From contig NZ_JAATVV010000008.1 of NCBI RefSeq assembly GCF_013184775.1, forward strand, positions 124,001 to 188,000: a stretch of 64,000 nucleotides of DNA. The letters are read 5' to 3'. The notes under the pieces were generated by a model, which saw nothing but the letters and a program-made list of their open reading frames with translations, was not told the origin of the DNA and did not search any database. The first letter of the stretch is position 1. Every line of letters starts with the position of its first letter. The position numbers and the translations under genes were made by a program. Of the stretch, positions 8,484-17,153 are shown piece after piece. Source of the stretch: Martelella sp. HB161492 (GTDB lineage: Bacteria > Pseudomonadota > Alphaproteobacteria > Rhizobiales > Rhizobiaceae).

Positions 8484-10298
8484 TTGACGATATTTTATGT
8501 AGCCGTTCTGGTTTGCGCCTGCATGATCCTGCTCGCCGCGCTGTCAAGCGCGCTCGCCTATCGCTTCGGGGCGCCCCTTCTGGTTCTCTTTCTCGGCGTC
8601 GGGCTGCTTGCCGGCACTGACGGGCTGGGCATCGAGTTCGACAATACCGCCCTCACCTATTATGTCGGCTCACTGGCGCTTGCCATCATCCTGTTCGATT
8701 CCGGTTTCGGCACGGCTGCGAAAACCTTGCGAAAGGCGGCCGTGCCGGCGCTGCTGCTGGCGACGCTCGGCGTTGCGCTGACAGCGGTTCTGGTGGCCTG
8801 CGCGGCGCATTTCGTTTTCGATTTCAGCCTGGCACAGGGCCTGCTGCTGGGCTCCATCGTGGCCTCGACCGATGCCGCGGCCGTATTTTTCCTGATGCGG
8901 ATCGGCGGTATTCACGTGGTCGAACGCGTGTCGGCAACGCTGGAGCTGGAATCCGGCATCAATGATCCGATGGCGATCTTTCTGACGCTCACCATCGTGA
9001 CGCTGCTCGCCCCTCAGGGCCATGAAAGCTTCGCGGTCATCCCTCTTGCGCTCAGCTTTCTCCAGCAGCTTGGCTTCGGTCTTGTCTTCGGCCTCGCCGG
9101 CGGCGGCATGATCGTGTTTCTCGTCAACCGTTTCGGGCTCAATCGCGGTCTCACGCCGATCCTTGTTCTGGCGCTGGCGCTGATCGTCTTCTCGGCAACC
9201 GGCGCGGCGGGCGGCAGCGGATACCTCGCCGTCTATGTGGCCGGACTTTATGCCGGCAACAAGAATGTCCGCTATTCCGGCGCCATCCGCCACTTCCAGG
9301 AGGGCATGACCTGGCTTGCGCAGATCATCATGTTCGTGCTGCTCGGGCTTCTTGCCACACCGCGCCATTTCGATGCGATCATCATTCCGGCTTTGGCGAT
9401 GAGCCTGTTTCTGGTCTTTATCGCGCGTCCGCTCGCCGTCTGGCTCTGTCTCCTGCCTTTCAACTATCGCCCGCGCGAAACCAAATTCATTTCGCTGATC
9501 GGACTGAGGGGCGCGGTCTCGATCCTGCTGGCACTGCTGCCAATCCTTTATGGCCTGCCGATGGCCAATGACTATTTCAACATCGTCTTCGTCATGGTGC
9601 TGACCTCGCTTGTCCTGCAGGGCTGGTCACTGGCACCTCTGGCAAAGCGGTGGAAGCTTGTCACGCCCGTGCCTGCGGGACCAATCGAGCATGTTGAGAT
9701 CGACCTGCCCGGCGAGGCCAATCACGAACTCGTCGTCTATGCCCTGCGGGAAGACTGTCCGGTGCTCACCGGCACACCAATTCCGCGCTGGGCTGTCCCT
9801 TCGCTGGTGATCCGCGACGGCCAGTCGACGCGCTTCTTTTATGCCGGCGAGCTGAAGGCGGGCGACTATCTCTATCTCTTCATCGAACCGGGCCGCTCGC
9901 CACTGCTTGACCGCCTGTTCTCGGTGCCGAAGCCGCTGGCGCCGGAGAGTGACCCGGAAATGTTCGGCTCGGACACGGTGCTGCCCACCCGCCCGATGTC
10001 TGAACTGGAAGCGCTGGGCAGCAGGATCAAGATCGCCGAAGCCGAGCGCAGCCTGACTGTTGCCGCGTTCATGAACCACCGGCTCGGCGCCAGACCGGCG
10101 ATTGCCGACCGGGTGGAGATCGGCCCGCTTTCACTGATCGTGCGCGAAATCAATGCCGAGGGCGAGATCAGCGCTATCGGCATCTGGCTTGAGACCGAGG
10201 CGCCGCCAGGCCTTCCGATCTTCATGAATTTCCGCGAGATCATGCGGCTTCTGACCCGTCGCCATGCCAGAACGCGGCTTGGGAAGGATGAGGGCTGA
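8484..10298 (+). CDS. Potassium/proton antiporter, CPA1 (NhaP2/CvrA type)
   Basis: Inner-membrane antiporter of 604 residues with about twelve hydrophobic segments in residues 1-390. It includes the conserved FDSGF and STDAAAV pattern of CPA exchangers, with the transport Asp pair near residue 133. After the membrane part comes a TrkA-C/RCK-C regulatory domain (about 405-480) and a CorC/HlyC-like C-terminal domain (about 510-590), the architecture of CvrA/NhaP2 K+/H+ antiporters that protect the cell from osmotic and pH stress. The TTG start at 8484 has GAGGAT 7 bases upstream. It is probably monocistronic, and divergent from the acetyltransferase gene. Confidence 0.92.
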   Translation: MTIFYVAVLVCACMILLAALSSALAYRFGAPLLVLFLGVGLLAGTDGLGIEFDNTALTYYVGSLALAIILFDSGFGTAAKTLRKAAVPALLLATLGVALTAVLVACAAHFVFDFSLAQGLLLGSIVASTDAAAVFFLMRIGGIHVVERVSATLELESGINDPMAIFLTLTIVTLLAPQGHESFAVIPLALSFLQQLGFGLVFGLAGGGMIVFLVNRFGLNRGLTPILVLALALIVFSATGAAGGSGYLAVYVAGLYAGNKNVRYSGAIRHFQEGMTWLAQIIMFVLLGLLATPRHFDAIIIPALAMSLFLVFIARPLAVWLCLLPFNYRPRETKFISLIGLRGAVSILLALLPILYGLPMANDYFNIVFVMVLTSLVLQGWSLAPLAKRWKLVTPVPAGPIEHVEIDLPGEANHELVVYALREDCPVLTGTPIPRWAVPSLVIRDGQSTRFFYAGELKAGDYLYLFIEPGRSPLLDRLFSVPKPLAPESDPEMFGSDTVLPTRPMSELEALGSRIKIAEAERSLTVAAFMNHRLGARPAIADRVEIGPLSLIVREINAEGEISAIGIWLETEAPPGLPIFMNFREIMRLLTRRHARTRLGKDEG

Positions 10299-10586
10299 GC
10301 GCAGCACTGGCATCTGTCAAAACGCCGCTGACAATTGCAAATTCGCCAGCACCGCACTGCATGGAATGTTGCATTCCGGAGCGGAAATTTGATCTGAGAT
10401 CATTGCCGAGGGCGATGGTTTTGACTAGGAGTCGAACGGCTTGAAAGAGATTTCGCCGGTTGGGGCACGCGATCAAGATACGGGGGTCAATCGGCCCGGC
10501 GGTCGCGACAGCTCCGATCCGGCTTGATGGACCATCGGCGCTGGCGGATCCCGCCGGCCCGCCAACATAGTCAGAGGAAGACCGCC
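10299..10586. other. Intergenic region upstream of pgk
   Basis: 288 bases without a supported gene. It must contain the pgk promoter, since pgk is cut off from gap by the accessory block. An AT-leaning stretch at 10380-10440 is the likeliest site; no clear boxes or hairpins. Confidence 0.4.
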
Positions 10587-11783
10587 ATGCCCGCCTTCAA
10601 AACCCTTGATGACCTCACCGATATCGCCGGAAAGCGCGTGCTGCTGCGCGTCGATCTCAATGTCCCGGTTTCCGATGGCAAGGTCACCGACACGACGCGC
10701 ATCGAGCGCGTTGCCCCGACCATTCTCGAACTGTCCGAAAAGGGCGCCAAGGTCATCCTGATGGCGCATTTCGGCCGGCCGAAGGGCGCTGTCGTGCCGG
10801 AAATGTCGCTGAAGCTGATCATCCCCTCGGTCGAGGAAGTGCTGGATCACTCCGTTGCCTTTGCCACGGATTGCATCGGCGAACCGGCCGAAAAGGCCAT
10901 CGCCGCCATGGAAAATGGTGACATTCTGCTGCTGGAAAACACCCGATTCCACAAGGGCGAGGAAAAGAACGAACCGGATTTCGTCGCCGCGCTTGCCAAG
11001 AATGGCGACATCTATGTCAATGATGCCTTCTCCGCAGCCCACCGCGCACACGCCTCCACCGAAGGCCTCGGCCATCACATGCCTGCCTATGCCGGCCGCA
11101 CCATGCAGGCCGAACTTGAAGCCCTCGAAAAAGGCCTCGGCGTTCCGGTCCGCCCGGTTGTCGCCATTGTCGGCGGTGCCAAGGTTTCCACCAAGATCGA
11201 CCTTTTGCAGAACCTGATCGAAAAGGTTGATGCGCTGGTGATCGGCGGCGGCATGGCCAATACCTTCATCGCCGCCAAGGGCATTGATGTCGGCAAATCG
11301 CTTTGCGAACATGATCTGGCCGATACCGCCCGTGCCATCATGGCCAAGGCTAAGACCACCAATTGCGCCATCGTGCTGCCGGTCGACGGCGTTGTCGCCC
11401 GCGAGTTCAAGGCCAATGCCGACAACGAGACCGTTGCCATTGATGCCATTCCCGCTGACGCCATGATGCTCGACGTCGGCCCCGCCTCGATCGCACTGGT
11501 CAATGAATGGATCGCCAAGGCCGCAACGCTGGTCTGGAATGGCCCGCTCGGCGCCTTCGAAATCGAGCCTTTCGATACCGCCACCGTTTCAGCTGCGAAA
11601 TTTGCGGCGGAACAGACCCGGGCTGGCAAGCTGATTTCTGTTGCCGGGGGTGGCGACACGGTTTCGGCGCTCAACCATGCCGGTGTCGCCGATGACTTCT
11701 CCTATGTTTCCACTGCTGGCGGCGCCTTCCTCGAATGGATGGAAGGCAAGGCCCTGCCGGGTGTGGAAATTCTGAAGAAATAA
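10587..11783 (+). CDS. pgk: Phosphoglycerate kinase
   Basis: Cytoplasmic glycolytic kinase that makes ATP from 1,3-bisphosphoglycerate. At 398 residues it has the normal size. Family landmarks: [12 protein letters not shown] near residue 17, HFGRPKG near 59, [34 protein letters not shown] near 195, and the nucleotide-site GGGDTVSAL near residue 355. The start [10 protein letters not shown] at 10587 has GAGGAAG upstream; an earlier in-frame ATG at 10524 adds unrelated residues. In most rhizobia pgk sits next to gap, but here it has its own upstream region and terminator, so it is expressed separately. Confidence 0.97.
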   Translation: MPAFKTLDDLTDIAGKRVLLRVDLNVPVSDGKVTDTTRIERVAPTILELSEKGAKVILMAHFGRPKGAVVPEMSLKLIIPSVEEVLDHSVAFATDCIGEPAEKAIAAMENGDILLLENTRFHKGEEKNEPDFVAALAKNGDIYVNDAFSAAHRAHASTEGLGHHMPAYAGRTMQAELEALEKGLGVPVRPVVAIVGGAKVSTKIDLLQNLIEKVDALVIGGGMANTFIAAKGIDVGKSLCEHDLADTARAIMAKAKTTNCAIVLPVDGVVAREFKANADNETVAIDAIPADAMMLDVGPASIALVNEWIAKAATLVWNGPLGAFEIEPFDTATVSAAKFAAEQTRAGKLISVAGGGDTVSALNHAGVADDFSYVSTAGGAFLEWMEGKALPGVEILKK

Positions 11784-11810
11784 CGGCTTCAAAAACCGTC
11801 CGATAGCAGG

Positions 11811-11838
11811 CACCGGTGCGGCAACGCGCCGGTGTTTT
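11811..11838 (+). terminator. Intrinsic terminator after pgk
   Basis: CACCGGTGCG and CGCGCCGGTG arms (one G-T wobble) close on a GCAA tetraloop and are followed by TTTT. It lies 28 bases past the pgk stop. Confidence 0.9.
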
Positions 11839-11843
11839 GCATT

Positions 11844-11999
11844 TCAGGGCCGGATCAGCAGGACAATGCCGAACAGGACAAAGGCGAAGACGGCAATCTT
11901 CCAGAAGTCCATCCGCTTTCTCAAACCCGGAACGCCGAGTGGCCTGATGATATGCGCCACCATGGCGGCAATCAGAAGCAGGGCGATCAGCTTGGTCAT
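11844..11999 (-). CDS. Small conserved membrane protein (51 aa)
   Basis: Starts MTKLIALLLIAAMV with two hydrophobic segments: residues 2-16, then, after the basic turn RPLGVPGLRKR, residues 34-50, ending LLIRP. A short protein of this layout is found beside pgk in related rhizobia, which supports its reality; no function is known. The start at 11999 is preferred over an in-frame ATG 90 bases upstream because the extension is Arg/Pro-rich and non-membrane-like, and the native start has AGGAACC just before it. It is convergent with pgk. Confidence 0.7.
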   Translation of the reverse strand: MTKLIALLLIAAMVAHIIRPLGVPGLRKRMDFWKIAVFAFVLFGIVLLIRP

Positions 12000-12260
12000 C
12001 AGGTTCCTTTCTGGCATCCTCACTGCGGGCGGCGGCACAGCGGGCCGCCGTGGCCCCCGGATCTGCGAAAATCTTTTGCAGAGCCTCATTTGGACCGGAA
12101 TTCGTCTGGATTTCAGTCTATTGAGCGATAATTATTAAGATTGAACGCTATAATTGGACGTGACAACGCCGCCGGATGCGTTTTTCATGACAAATCATGG
12201 CTGAGCCACGTCAATCATTCTGCTGACCTCAACGGGGGACAGGGTCTTGCGGAATTTGTG

Positions 12261-12362
12261 CCGGCAGAAAATGCAAAGTGAGCATTTATCGGCCGTCCGA
12301 TCTGCACATCCCCTGGAACTGCCGGACAAGCGGGACGTTAGGTCTTTGACGTCCCTCTTTTC
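12261..12362 (+). promoter_or_regulatory. Structured leader RNA ending in a terminator (candidate riboswitch/attenuator)
   Basis: CCGGCAG (12261-12267) can pair with CTGCCGG (12319-12325), closing a junction that contains hairpin AAATGC/GCATTT (12269-12287) and hairpin ATCGG/CCGAT with loop CCGT (12288-12301), plus an unpaired stretch. Six bases later GGGACGT/ACGTCCC (12332-12355) followed by TCTTTTCT is an intrinsic terminator, 29 bases before the MFS start codon. The loop-side CGTCC at 12294-12298 could pair with GGACG of the terminator stem, giving a mutually exclusive antiterminator. There is no gene upstream in this orientation for the terminator to serve. A free small RNA is the alternative. 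Not a family I recognise. Confidence 0.5.
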
Positions 12363-12390
12363 TAAACCCAACCGATCAGAGCCTACTCGC

Positions 12391-13689
12391 ATGAAACGCA
12401 ATCTACTTCCGGTTTTTGCCCTTCTTCTCGGTACTCTCTTCCTGTTCCTCGGCAACGGCTTGCACGGGCTGCTGTTGCCGCTGCGCGGTGCGGCGGAAGG
12501 CTATAGCGACACCTCGCTCGGCTTTCTCGGCACCTCCTGGGCGTCGGGCTATGTGATTGGCTGTATTCTGGCGCCGAAACTGATCATGCGGATCGGCCAT
12601 GTCCGCGCCTTTTCGGGTTTCATTGCCATCATCTGCATCGTTGCCCTTTCCACAGGTATCCTGATCAATGACATTGCCTGGATTGTGCTCAGGGCTGCGA
12701 CCGGCTTTGCCACGGCCGGAACGCAGATGATCATCGAGAGCTGGCTGAATGAACGCGTCGACAACAAGAGCCGTGGCGTGGTGTTTACATTCTACACTGG
12801 CATCACCCTGTTCGGCGTCGTCGGCGGCCAGATGATTGTCGGCTTCGGCAATCCGCAGACGCCGATCCTGTTCATGGTTGCCGGCATCTTGTACTGCATC
12901 GCCATGTTGCCGACCACCGTCTCCAATGCCGCCTCGCCGAAACCGCTCAGGGCTGTGAGGATCGATCTCAAACTGCTCTACCGCAATTCACCCGTCGCCT
13001 TTTTCGGCGTCTTGCTGATCGGCATCGCCAATGGCGCCTTCGGCACGCTGGGGGCTGTTTTCGGCGCCCGCGCCGGGCTTCACGACAGCCAGATCGCCTT
13101 TTTCATGATCATCGCCATCCTCGCCGGGGCGCTGGCTCAGGTTCCGATCGGACGGATTTCAGACCTGATGGACCGGCGCTATGTGATTGCCGGGCTTGCC
13201 GGCGTCGGCGCTACGGCCGCCCTGCTGATCGTGCTGTTCAAGCCGGAAAGCACCTTCCTCTTCGTGCTGATTGCCTTTTATGGCGCAACGGCGAACGTGC
13301 TCTATCCGATCACCGCTTCGCATGCCAATGACTTTGCCAGCGCCGAGGATTTCGTCAAGATCGCCAGCGGCCTGCTGTTCCTGTTCGGCATCGGCACTAT
13401 CATCGGCCCGACCGTCGGCGGCCCGATCATGTCGGCATTCGGGCCCTATGCGCTGTTTCTGATCACGGCAACGGCGCATATTCTGATTCTGGCCTATGCC
13501 ATCATCCGCTCGCGCATCCGCGCCGCCATTCCGGTCGAGGATCGCGACTTCCCGTTCAGTCCGATGCCCGACGCCGCGGTTCCGGTATCGACCCCGGAAG
13601 GAATCCATCTGCAAACCCGGCCACCCCAGGAAGAAGGCCCGGCAGAAGAACAGCCAGCAGAAAAAGAAAAGGAGCCCGTCAATGCGTGA
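12391..13689 (+). CDS. MFS transporter (YcaD-like)
   Basis: Major facilitator permease of 432 residues with twelve predicted membrane helices and the inter-helix motif PIGRISDLMDRR near residue 252 (loop after TM8). The N-terminal half has GTSWASGYVIGCILAPK and the loop MRIGHVRAFSG. The C-terminal 50 residues are hydrophilic and Pro/Glu-rich (cytoplasmic tail). The substrate is unknown. Start MKRNLLPVF at 12391; earlier in-frame codons would translate through the structured leader. The ribosome site is weak. The stop overlaps the next gene by 8 bases. Expression may be controlled by the upstream RNA element. Confidence 0.85.
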   Translation: MKRNLLPVFALLLGTLFLFLGNGLHGLLLPLRGAAEGYSDTSLGFLGTSWASGYVIGCILAPKLIMRIGHVRAFSGFIAIICIVALSTGILINDIAWIVLRAATGFATAGTQMIIESWLNERVDNKSRGVVFTFYTGITLFGVVGGQMIVGFGNPQTPILFMVAGILYCIAMLPTTVSNAASPKPLRAVRIDLKLLYRNSPVAFFGVLLIGIANGAFGTLGAVFGARAGLHDSQIAFFMIIAILAGALAQVPIGRISDLMDRRYVIAGLAGVGATAALLIVLFKPESTFLFVLIAFYGATANVLYPITASHANDFASAEDFVKIASGLLFLFGIGTIIGPTVGGPIMSAFGPYALFLITATAHILILAYAIIRSRIRAAIPVEDRDFPFSPMPDAAVPVSTPEGIHLQTRPPQEEGPAEEQPAEKEKEPVNA

Positions 13690-13876
13690 TGACGAAGACG
13701 CAGACAGGAAGCCGCCGAAAGGCCAATATGTCATCGGCGCCGATCTGGAGGTCCACTCGGTTGAAGCACTGGAAACGCTTGTCAACGACCTGAAGGGCGA
13801 GATCGAGCGGATCGAACAGGCAATCGTCAAGAAATCGGCCGGCAAAAAGGCCGCAGAAAGCCTGTTTCGCAAGTAG
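13682..13876 (+). CDS. DUF1192 family protein
   Basis: A 64-residue acidic/coiled protein of the DUF1192 family: VIGADLEVHSVEAL followed by a helix LVNDLKGEIERIEQAIVKK. It is found almost only in alphaproteobacteria and is functionally uncharacterised. The start at 13682 has AAGGAG upstream and lies inside the end of the MFS gene (8-base overlap), so the two are co-translated. In related genomes it usually precedes the DUF1465/RcdA-like gene, as here. Confidence 0.88.
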   Translation: MRDDEDADRKPPKGQYVIGADLEVHSVEALETLVNDLKGEIERIEQAIVKKSAGKKAAESLFRK

Positions 13877-13966
13877 TCACAGGCGTTTACCATTTGTTAA
13901 CCTTTATCGATGATTATTGTGAACATCGGGAGATCTGTCTTTCATTCCGATATCACCTAAAACTCT

Positions 13967-13991
13967 GAGCCGTCATGACGGCTCTTTTTTT
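13967..13991 (+). terminator. Intrinsic terminator
   Basis: GAGCCG TCATGA CGGCTC hairpin (the whole 18 bases are palindromic) followed by seven T. It ends the MFS-DUF1192 transcript. Confidence 0.92.
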
Positions 13992-14019
13992 GTGCGCAAC
14001 ATCATCGCAGATGTGGGTA

Positions 14020-14034
14020 TTAACCCTTCGTTAA
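14020..14034 (+). promoter_or_regulatory. CtrA binding box upstream of the RcdA-like gene
   Basis: TTAA CCCTTCG TTAA is an exact match to the alphaproteobacterial CtrA consensus TTAA-N7-TTAA. It lies 101 bases before the start codon of the DUF1465/RcdA-like gene and just after a terminator, so it is in promoter position. CtrA is the master cell-cycle response regulator. In Caulobacter the rcdA gene belongs to the CtrA regulon, which agrees with this placement. Confidence 0.75.
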
Positions 14035-14135
14035 GATACTGCTTGCGGAATTCCGCTACAGGATTAATGGTGCAGTCATTCAAAGAAAGGCCGCTTTCCT
14101 GCGGTTTTAGTGTGTGGCGTAACCAGGGAATACCA

Positions 14136-14651
14136 ATGACAAAGCGGGAAGCGACAACGATCAGCTTCGCGGGCCGTGCGGCCTCATCGCCGCAATTCGA
14201 CATGCTCTATCGCGAAGGCATGGCGCTCGTGGAAACCACAGCTGCCTATCTCGACGGCGTTGGCCGCGCTGCATCGAAAATGCTGCCCCGACAGGCCGCC
14301 ACGCTCTATTCCGCCGAATCGATGCGACTGACGACCAGGCTGATGCAGCTCGCATCCTGGCTTTTGCTGCAGCGCTCGCTTAACAGCGGCGAAATGACGC
14401 GCGATCAGGTGCTGAGCGAGCGGCGCAAGCTACGTCTTGGCAAGGATCACGTTGATCGCACCGCGCCGGGATGGATTGATCTGCCCCCCGGTTTCCGCGA
14501 TCTCATCGAACAGTCGCTCCGACTCGAATCCCGCATCAGCCTGCTGGATGACAATCTGCTGAGCACCGAGACCGACCTGCCGGAAAGCGGCAACGAGAAC
14601 AATGTGATCGCCCAGATCGATCTGCTGCGCACGGCTTTCGGCTCCCGCTAG
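14136..14651 (+). CDS. rcdA: DUF1465/RcdA-like protease adaptor
   Basis: A 171-residue all-helical protein of the DUF1465 family, to which Caulobacter RcdA (regulator of CtrA degradation) belongs. RcdA is an adaptor that, with CpdR and PopA, directs CtrA and other substrates to ClpXP. Visible: SSPQFDMLYREGMALVE, then helices through SAESMRLTTRLMQLASWLLLQRS, and a disordered C-terminus. The start at 14136 (MTKREATTISF) has AGGGA upstream. A perfect CtrA box precedes it, suggesting a feedback loop. Its TAG stop is the edge of a repeat element. Symbol by family membership, not by proven orthology. Confidence 0.8.
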   Translation: MTKREATTISFAGRAASSPQFDMLYREGMALVETTAAYLDGVGRAASKMLPRQAATLYSAESMRLTTRLMQLASWLLLQRSLNSGEMTRDQVLSERRKLRLGKDHVDRTAPGWIDLPPGFRDLIEQSLRLESRISLLDDNLLSTETDLPESGNENNVIAQIDLLRTAFGSR

Positions 14652-14707
14652 CGCATCGGCTCGAAAATCGGAATCGATTTTCGAAAAGAACGATGCGTAG
14701 CTTCAAC
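14648..14707 (+). repeat. RIME-like mosaic repeat, half A only
   Basis: Begins CTAGCGCATCGGCTCG and contains the palindrome CGAAAATCGGAATCGATTTTCG, then GAACGATGCGTAG-TTCAAC. It matches the left part of the element at 54245 and the reverse complement of the right part of the element at 17150. The second palindrome is missing, so this is a truncated copy. Its CTAG supplies the stop codon of the RcdA-like gene. Confidence 0.85.
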
Positions 14708-14807
14708 AAGCGTGAGCTTCGGACGAAAGAGTGGCTATTGTTTTTTCGATAACCAGACGCGTCGGAAACAAGATCCTGCAGCACCGGTTTCAAACCGCCG
14801 ATCCATC

Positions 14808-14832
14808 AAAGGCCCGCTTGTGCGGGCCTTTT
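14808..14832 (+). terminator. Intrinsic terminator
   Basis: AAAGGCCCGC / GCGGGCCTTTT stem with TTGT loop. It ends rightward transcription from the RcdA-like gene before the convergent rpmE. Confidence 0.9.
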
Positions 14833-14886
14833 GTCATGCGCCCTGCCCTGCTAAGGCCGTAATTCACACCCAAAAATCGGGCAACA

Positions 14887-14912
14887 AAAAACCCGGCCGA
14901 AGCCGGGTTTTT
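14887..14912 (-). terminator. Bidirectional terminator after rpmE
   Basis: AAAAACCCGGC / GCCGGGTTTTT around CGAA; poly-T on either strand. It lies 27 bases past the rpmE stop and can also stop rightward transcripts. Confidence 0.93.
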
Positions 14913-14938
14913 CGGAAATCTCGCGTTCAAGACCGCGA

Positions 14939-15160
14939 TCAGAGGCCGAGGCCACCGAAACGCTTGTTGAACTTCGAAACGCGGCCGCCACGGTCGAGCA
15001 GGTTCTGCTGACCACCGGTCCAGGCCGGATGAGAGGTCGGGTCGATGTCGAGGTTCATGACATCGCCTTCCTTGCCCCATGTCGAGCGGGTTTCGAATTC
15101 AGTACCGTTGGTCATGACAACCTTGATGGTGTGATAATCGGGATGAATATCAGCCTTCAT
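14939..15160 (-). CDS. rpmE: 50S ribosomal protein L31
   Basis: A 73-residue L31 of the large ribosomal subunit, starting [21 protein letters not shown] and containing SHPAWTG and the C-terminal [13 protein letters not shown]. It has no cysteines, so it is the zinc-independent (C-minus) form typical of rhizobia. The start at 15160 gives the normal N-terminus; the upstream in-frame ATG at 15187 does not belong to the family. Single gene with its own terminator. Confidence 0.97.
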   Translation of the reverse strand: MKADIHPDYHTIKVVMTNGTEFETRSTWGKEGDVMNLDIDPTSHPAWTGGQQNLLDRGGRVSKFNKRFGGLGL

Positions 15161-15356
15161 AACATTCTTCCTGCAAGCTGGATCCATGCAAGGCAGTCAT
15201 TGCACCAGCTGGACCGATTGAATAAACAAAGCCGTGAGACCGTCCTTGACGCCACGGCTTTCCGATTAGGTTGCGCTGGCTATACAGGAACGCAAAGCGA
15301 ATAACAAGGGCCGCCGCGGTCAATATGACGGCTTGTTGACATCAAAGGAAGTGAAT

Positions 15357-17153
15357 TTGACCCGCAAAGACAACGGCTCCCGGCGCCGCACTGATCTGAA
15401 GCCCCTCACCCGCCTGTTCCCCTATCTGATGCGCTATCGCGGCCTCGTTGCCGGTGCGCTTGTCTTCCTGATGATGGCCGCTGTCGTCACGCTGATCCTG
15501 CCCGTCGCGGTTAGGCGGGTGATCGACCATGGTTTCACGGCGTCCAACCCTGGCGTGATCAACACCTATTTCCTGGGCCTTGGTGTGATGGCGCTGCTGC
15601 TCGGACTGTCTTCGGCCCTGCGCTATTTCTTCGTCATGTCACTCGGCGAACGGATTGTTGCCGATCTCAGACGCGACGTGTTTTCCAACGTCATCCGGCT
15701 GTCGCCAGCCTTTTTCGACACCAACCAGTCCGGCGAGATCGTATCGCGACTGACCGCCGACACGGTTCAGGTGAAATCCGCCTTCGGCTCTTCCGCCTCG
15801 ATTGCGCTGCGCAATCTCATCATGGGGATCGGCGGCCTCGGCATGATGATCTGGACCTCGCCACGGCTCTCGGTACTCGTCATCATTGTCATTCCGCTGA
15901 TTGTCATTCCGTTGATCGCATTCGGGCGCAGCGTCCGCGGCCGCTCCCGCTCGGCCCAGGATGAACTCGCATCCGCTGCCGCCTTTGCCAGCGAGACCAT
16001 TGCCGCCACCCGCACAGTGCAGTCCTTCAACGGCGAGGACATGGCTGCCCGTCAATATGCCGGTGCGGTGGAAACCGCCTTTGAAGCCGCGCGGACGGCA
16101 CTCAGGGCCCGTGCCGTGCTGACGGCGATCGCCATCAGCATCGTCTTCTGTTCCATCACCGCAATCCTCTGGTATGGCGCCCACAGCGTTCTGTCCGGCA
16201 CGATGAGCGGCGGCACGCTCGGGCAGTTCCTGCTTTACGCGGTACTTGCCGGCAGTGCGCTCGGCCAGCTCTCGGAAGTCTGGGGCGAAGTCTCGCTGGC
16301 TGCAGGGGCTGCGGACCGGCTCAGCGAGCTCCTGTCCGAACCCTCGGCGATCACGGCGCCAGCCGAGCCGATTGCCCTGCCCGAGCCGGCCTCGGGCGCG
16401 ATCAGCCTCGCCAATGTCTCCTTCCACTATCCGAGCAGCAATGCCGATCATGGTGCCCTGACGGGAATGACGCTTGCCGTCAACCCGAGCGAGACCGTCG
16501 CCATTGTCGGCCCGTCAGGCGCTGGCAAGAGCACGCTCTTCGCGCTGCTGTTACGCTATTATGATCCGGTTGCCGGCTCGATCCGTCTCGATGGCGTCGA
16601 TCTGCGGGACGCGCGGCCTCAAGATGTGCGCGCCCGCTTTGCGCTCGTACCGCAGGATGTGGCGATCTTCGCTGCCAGCATTTTCGACAATATCGCGCTT
16701 GGCCGTCCCGGCGCCAGCGCCGAAGACGTCTATGCTGCCGCCCGGGCGGCACAGGCACATGACTTCATCGAAAAGCTCGAGCATGGCTATGCCACGATGG
16801 CGGGCGAACGCGGCGTGATGCTGTCCGGCGGCCAGCGCCAGCGCATCGCCATTGCCCGCGCCATTCTGCGCGACGCGCCGGTGCTGCTGCTGGACGAGGC
16901 GACATCTGCGCTTGATGCCGAAAGCGAGACACTGGTGCAGCACGCCCTTGCCGGGCTGATGAAGGGCCGCACGACGCTGGTGATCGCCCACAGGCTGGCA
17001 ACAGTGCTGAATGCCGACCGGATTATCGTCATGGATGGCGGCCACATCGTCGAGCAGGGCACGCATGAGGCGCTGGTGGCCAAGGGCGGGCTCTACGCCC
17101 GCCTGGCTCGGCTTCAGTTCGATGTCGAGACACGCACAGGAACCGAGGGCTAG
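15357..17153 (+). CDS. ABC exporter, fused membrane and ATPase domains (MsbA-like)
   Basis: A 598-residue half-transporter that would work as a homodimer. Six membrane helices lie in residues 20-300 (coupling sequence NQSGEIVSRLTADT), then a nucleotide-binding domain with Walker A GPSGAGKST near residue 385, signature LSGGQRQR, Walker B VLLLDEATSALD and switch His in IAHRLATV. Members export lipids, peptides or drugs; the cargo is not evident. TTG 15357 is chosen as start because AAGGAA lies 6 bases upstream; another TTG at 15333 is possible. The stop TAG is the first triplet of a repeat element that also ends the convergent EamA gene. Confidence 0.9.
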   Translation: MTRKDNGSRRRTDLKPLTRLFPYLMRYRGLVAGALVFLMMAAVVTLILPVAVRRVIDHGFTASNPGVINTYFLGLGVMALLLGLSSALRYFFVMSLGERIVADLRRDVFSNVIRLSPAFFDTNQSGEIVSRLTADTVQVKSAFGSSASIALRNLIMGIGGLGMMIWTSPRLSVLVIIVIPLIVIPLIAFGRSVRGRSRSAQDELASAAAFASETIAATRTVQSFNGEDMAARQYAGAVETAFEAARTALRARAVLTAIAISIVFCSITAILWYGAHSVLSGTMSGGTLGQFLLYAVLAGSALGQLSEVWGEVSLAAGAADRLSELLSEPSAITAPAEPIALPEPASGAISLANVSFHYPSSNADHGALTGMTLAVNPSETVAIVGPSGAGKSTLFALLLRYYDPVAGSIRLDGVDLRDARPQDVRARFALVPQDVAIFAASIFDNIALGRPGASAEDVYAAARAAQAHDFIEKLEHGYATMAGERGVMLSGGQRQRIAIARAILRDAPVLLLDEATSALDAESETLVQHALAGLMKGRTTLVIAHRLATVLNADRIIVMDGGHIVEQGTHEALVAKGGLYARLARLQFDVETRTGTEG

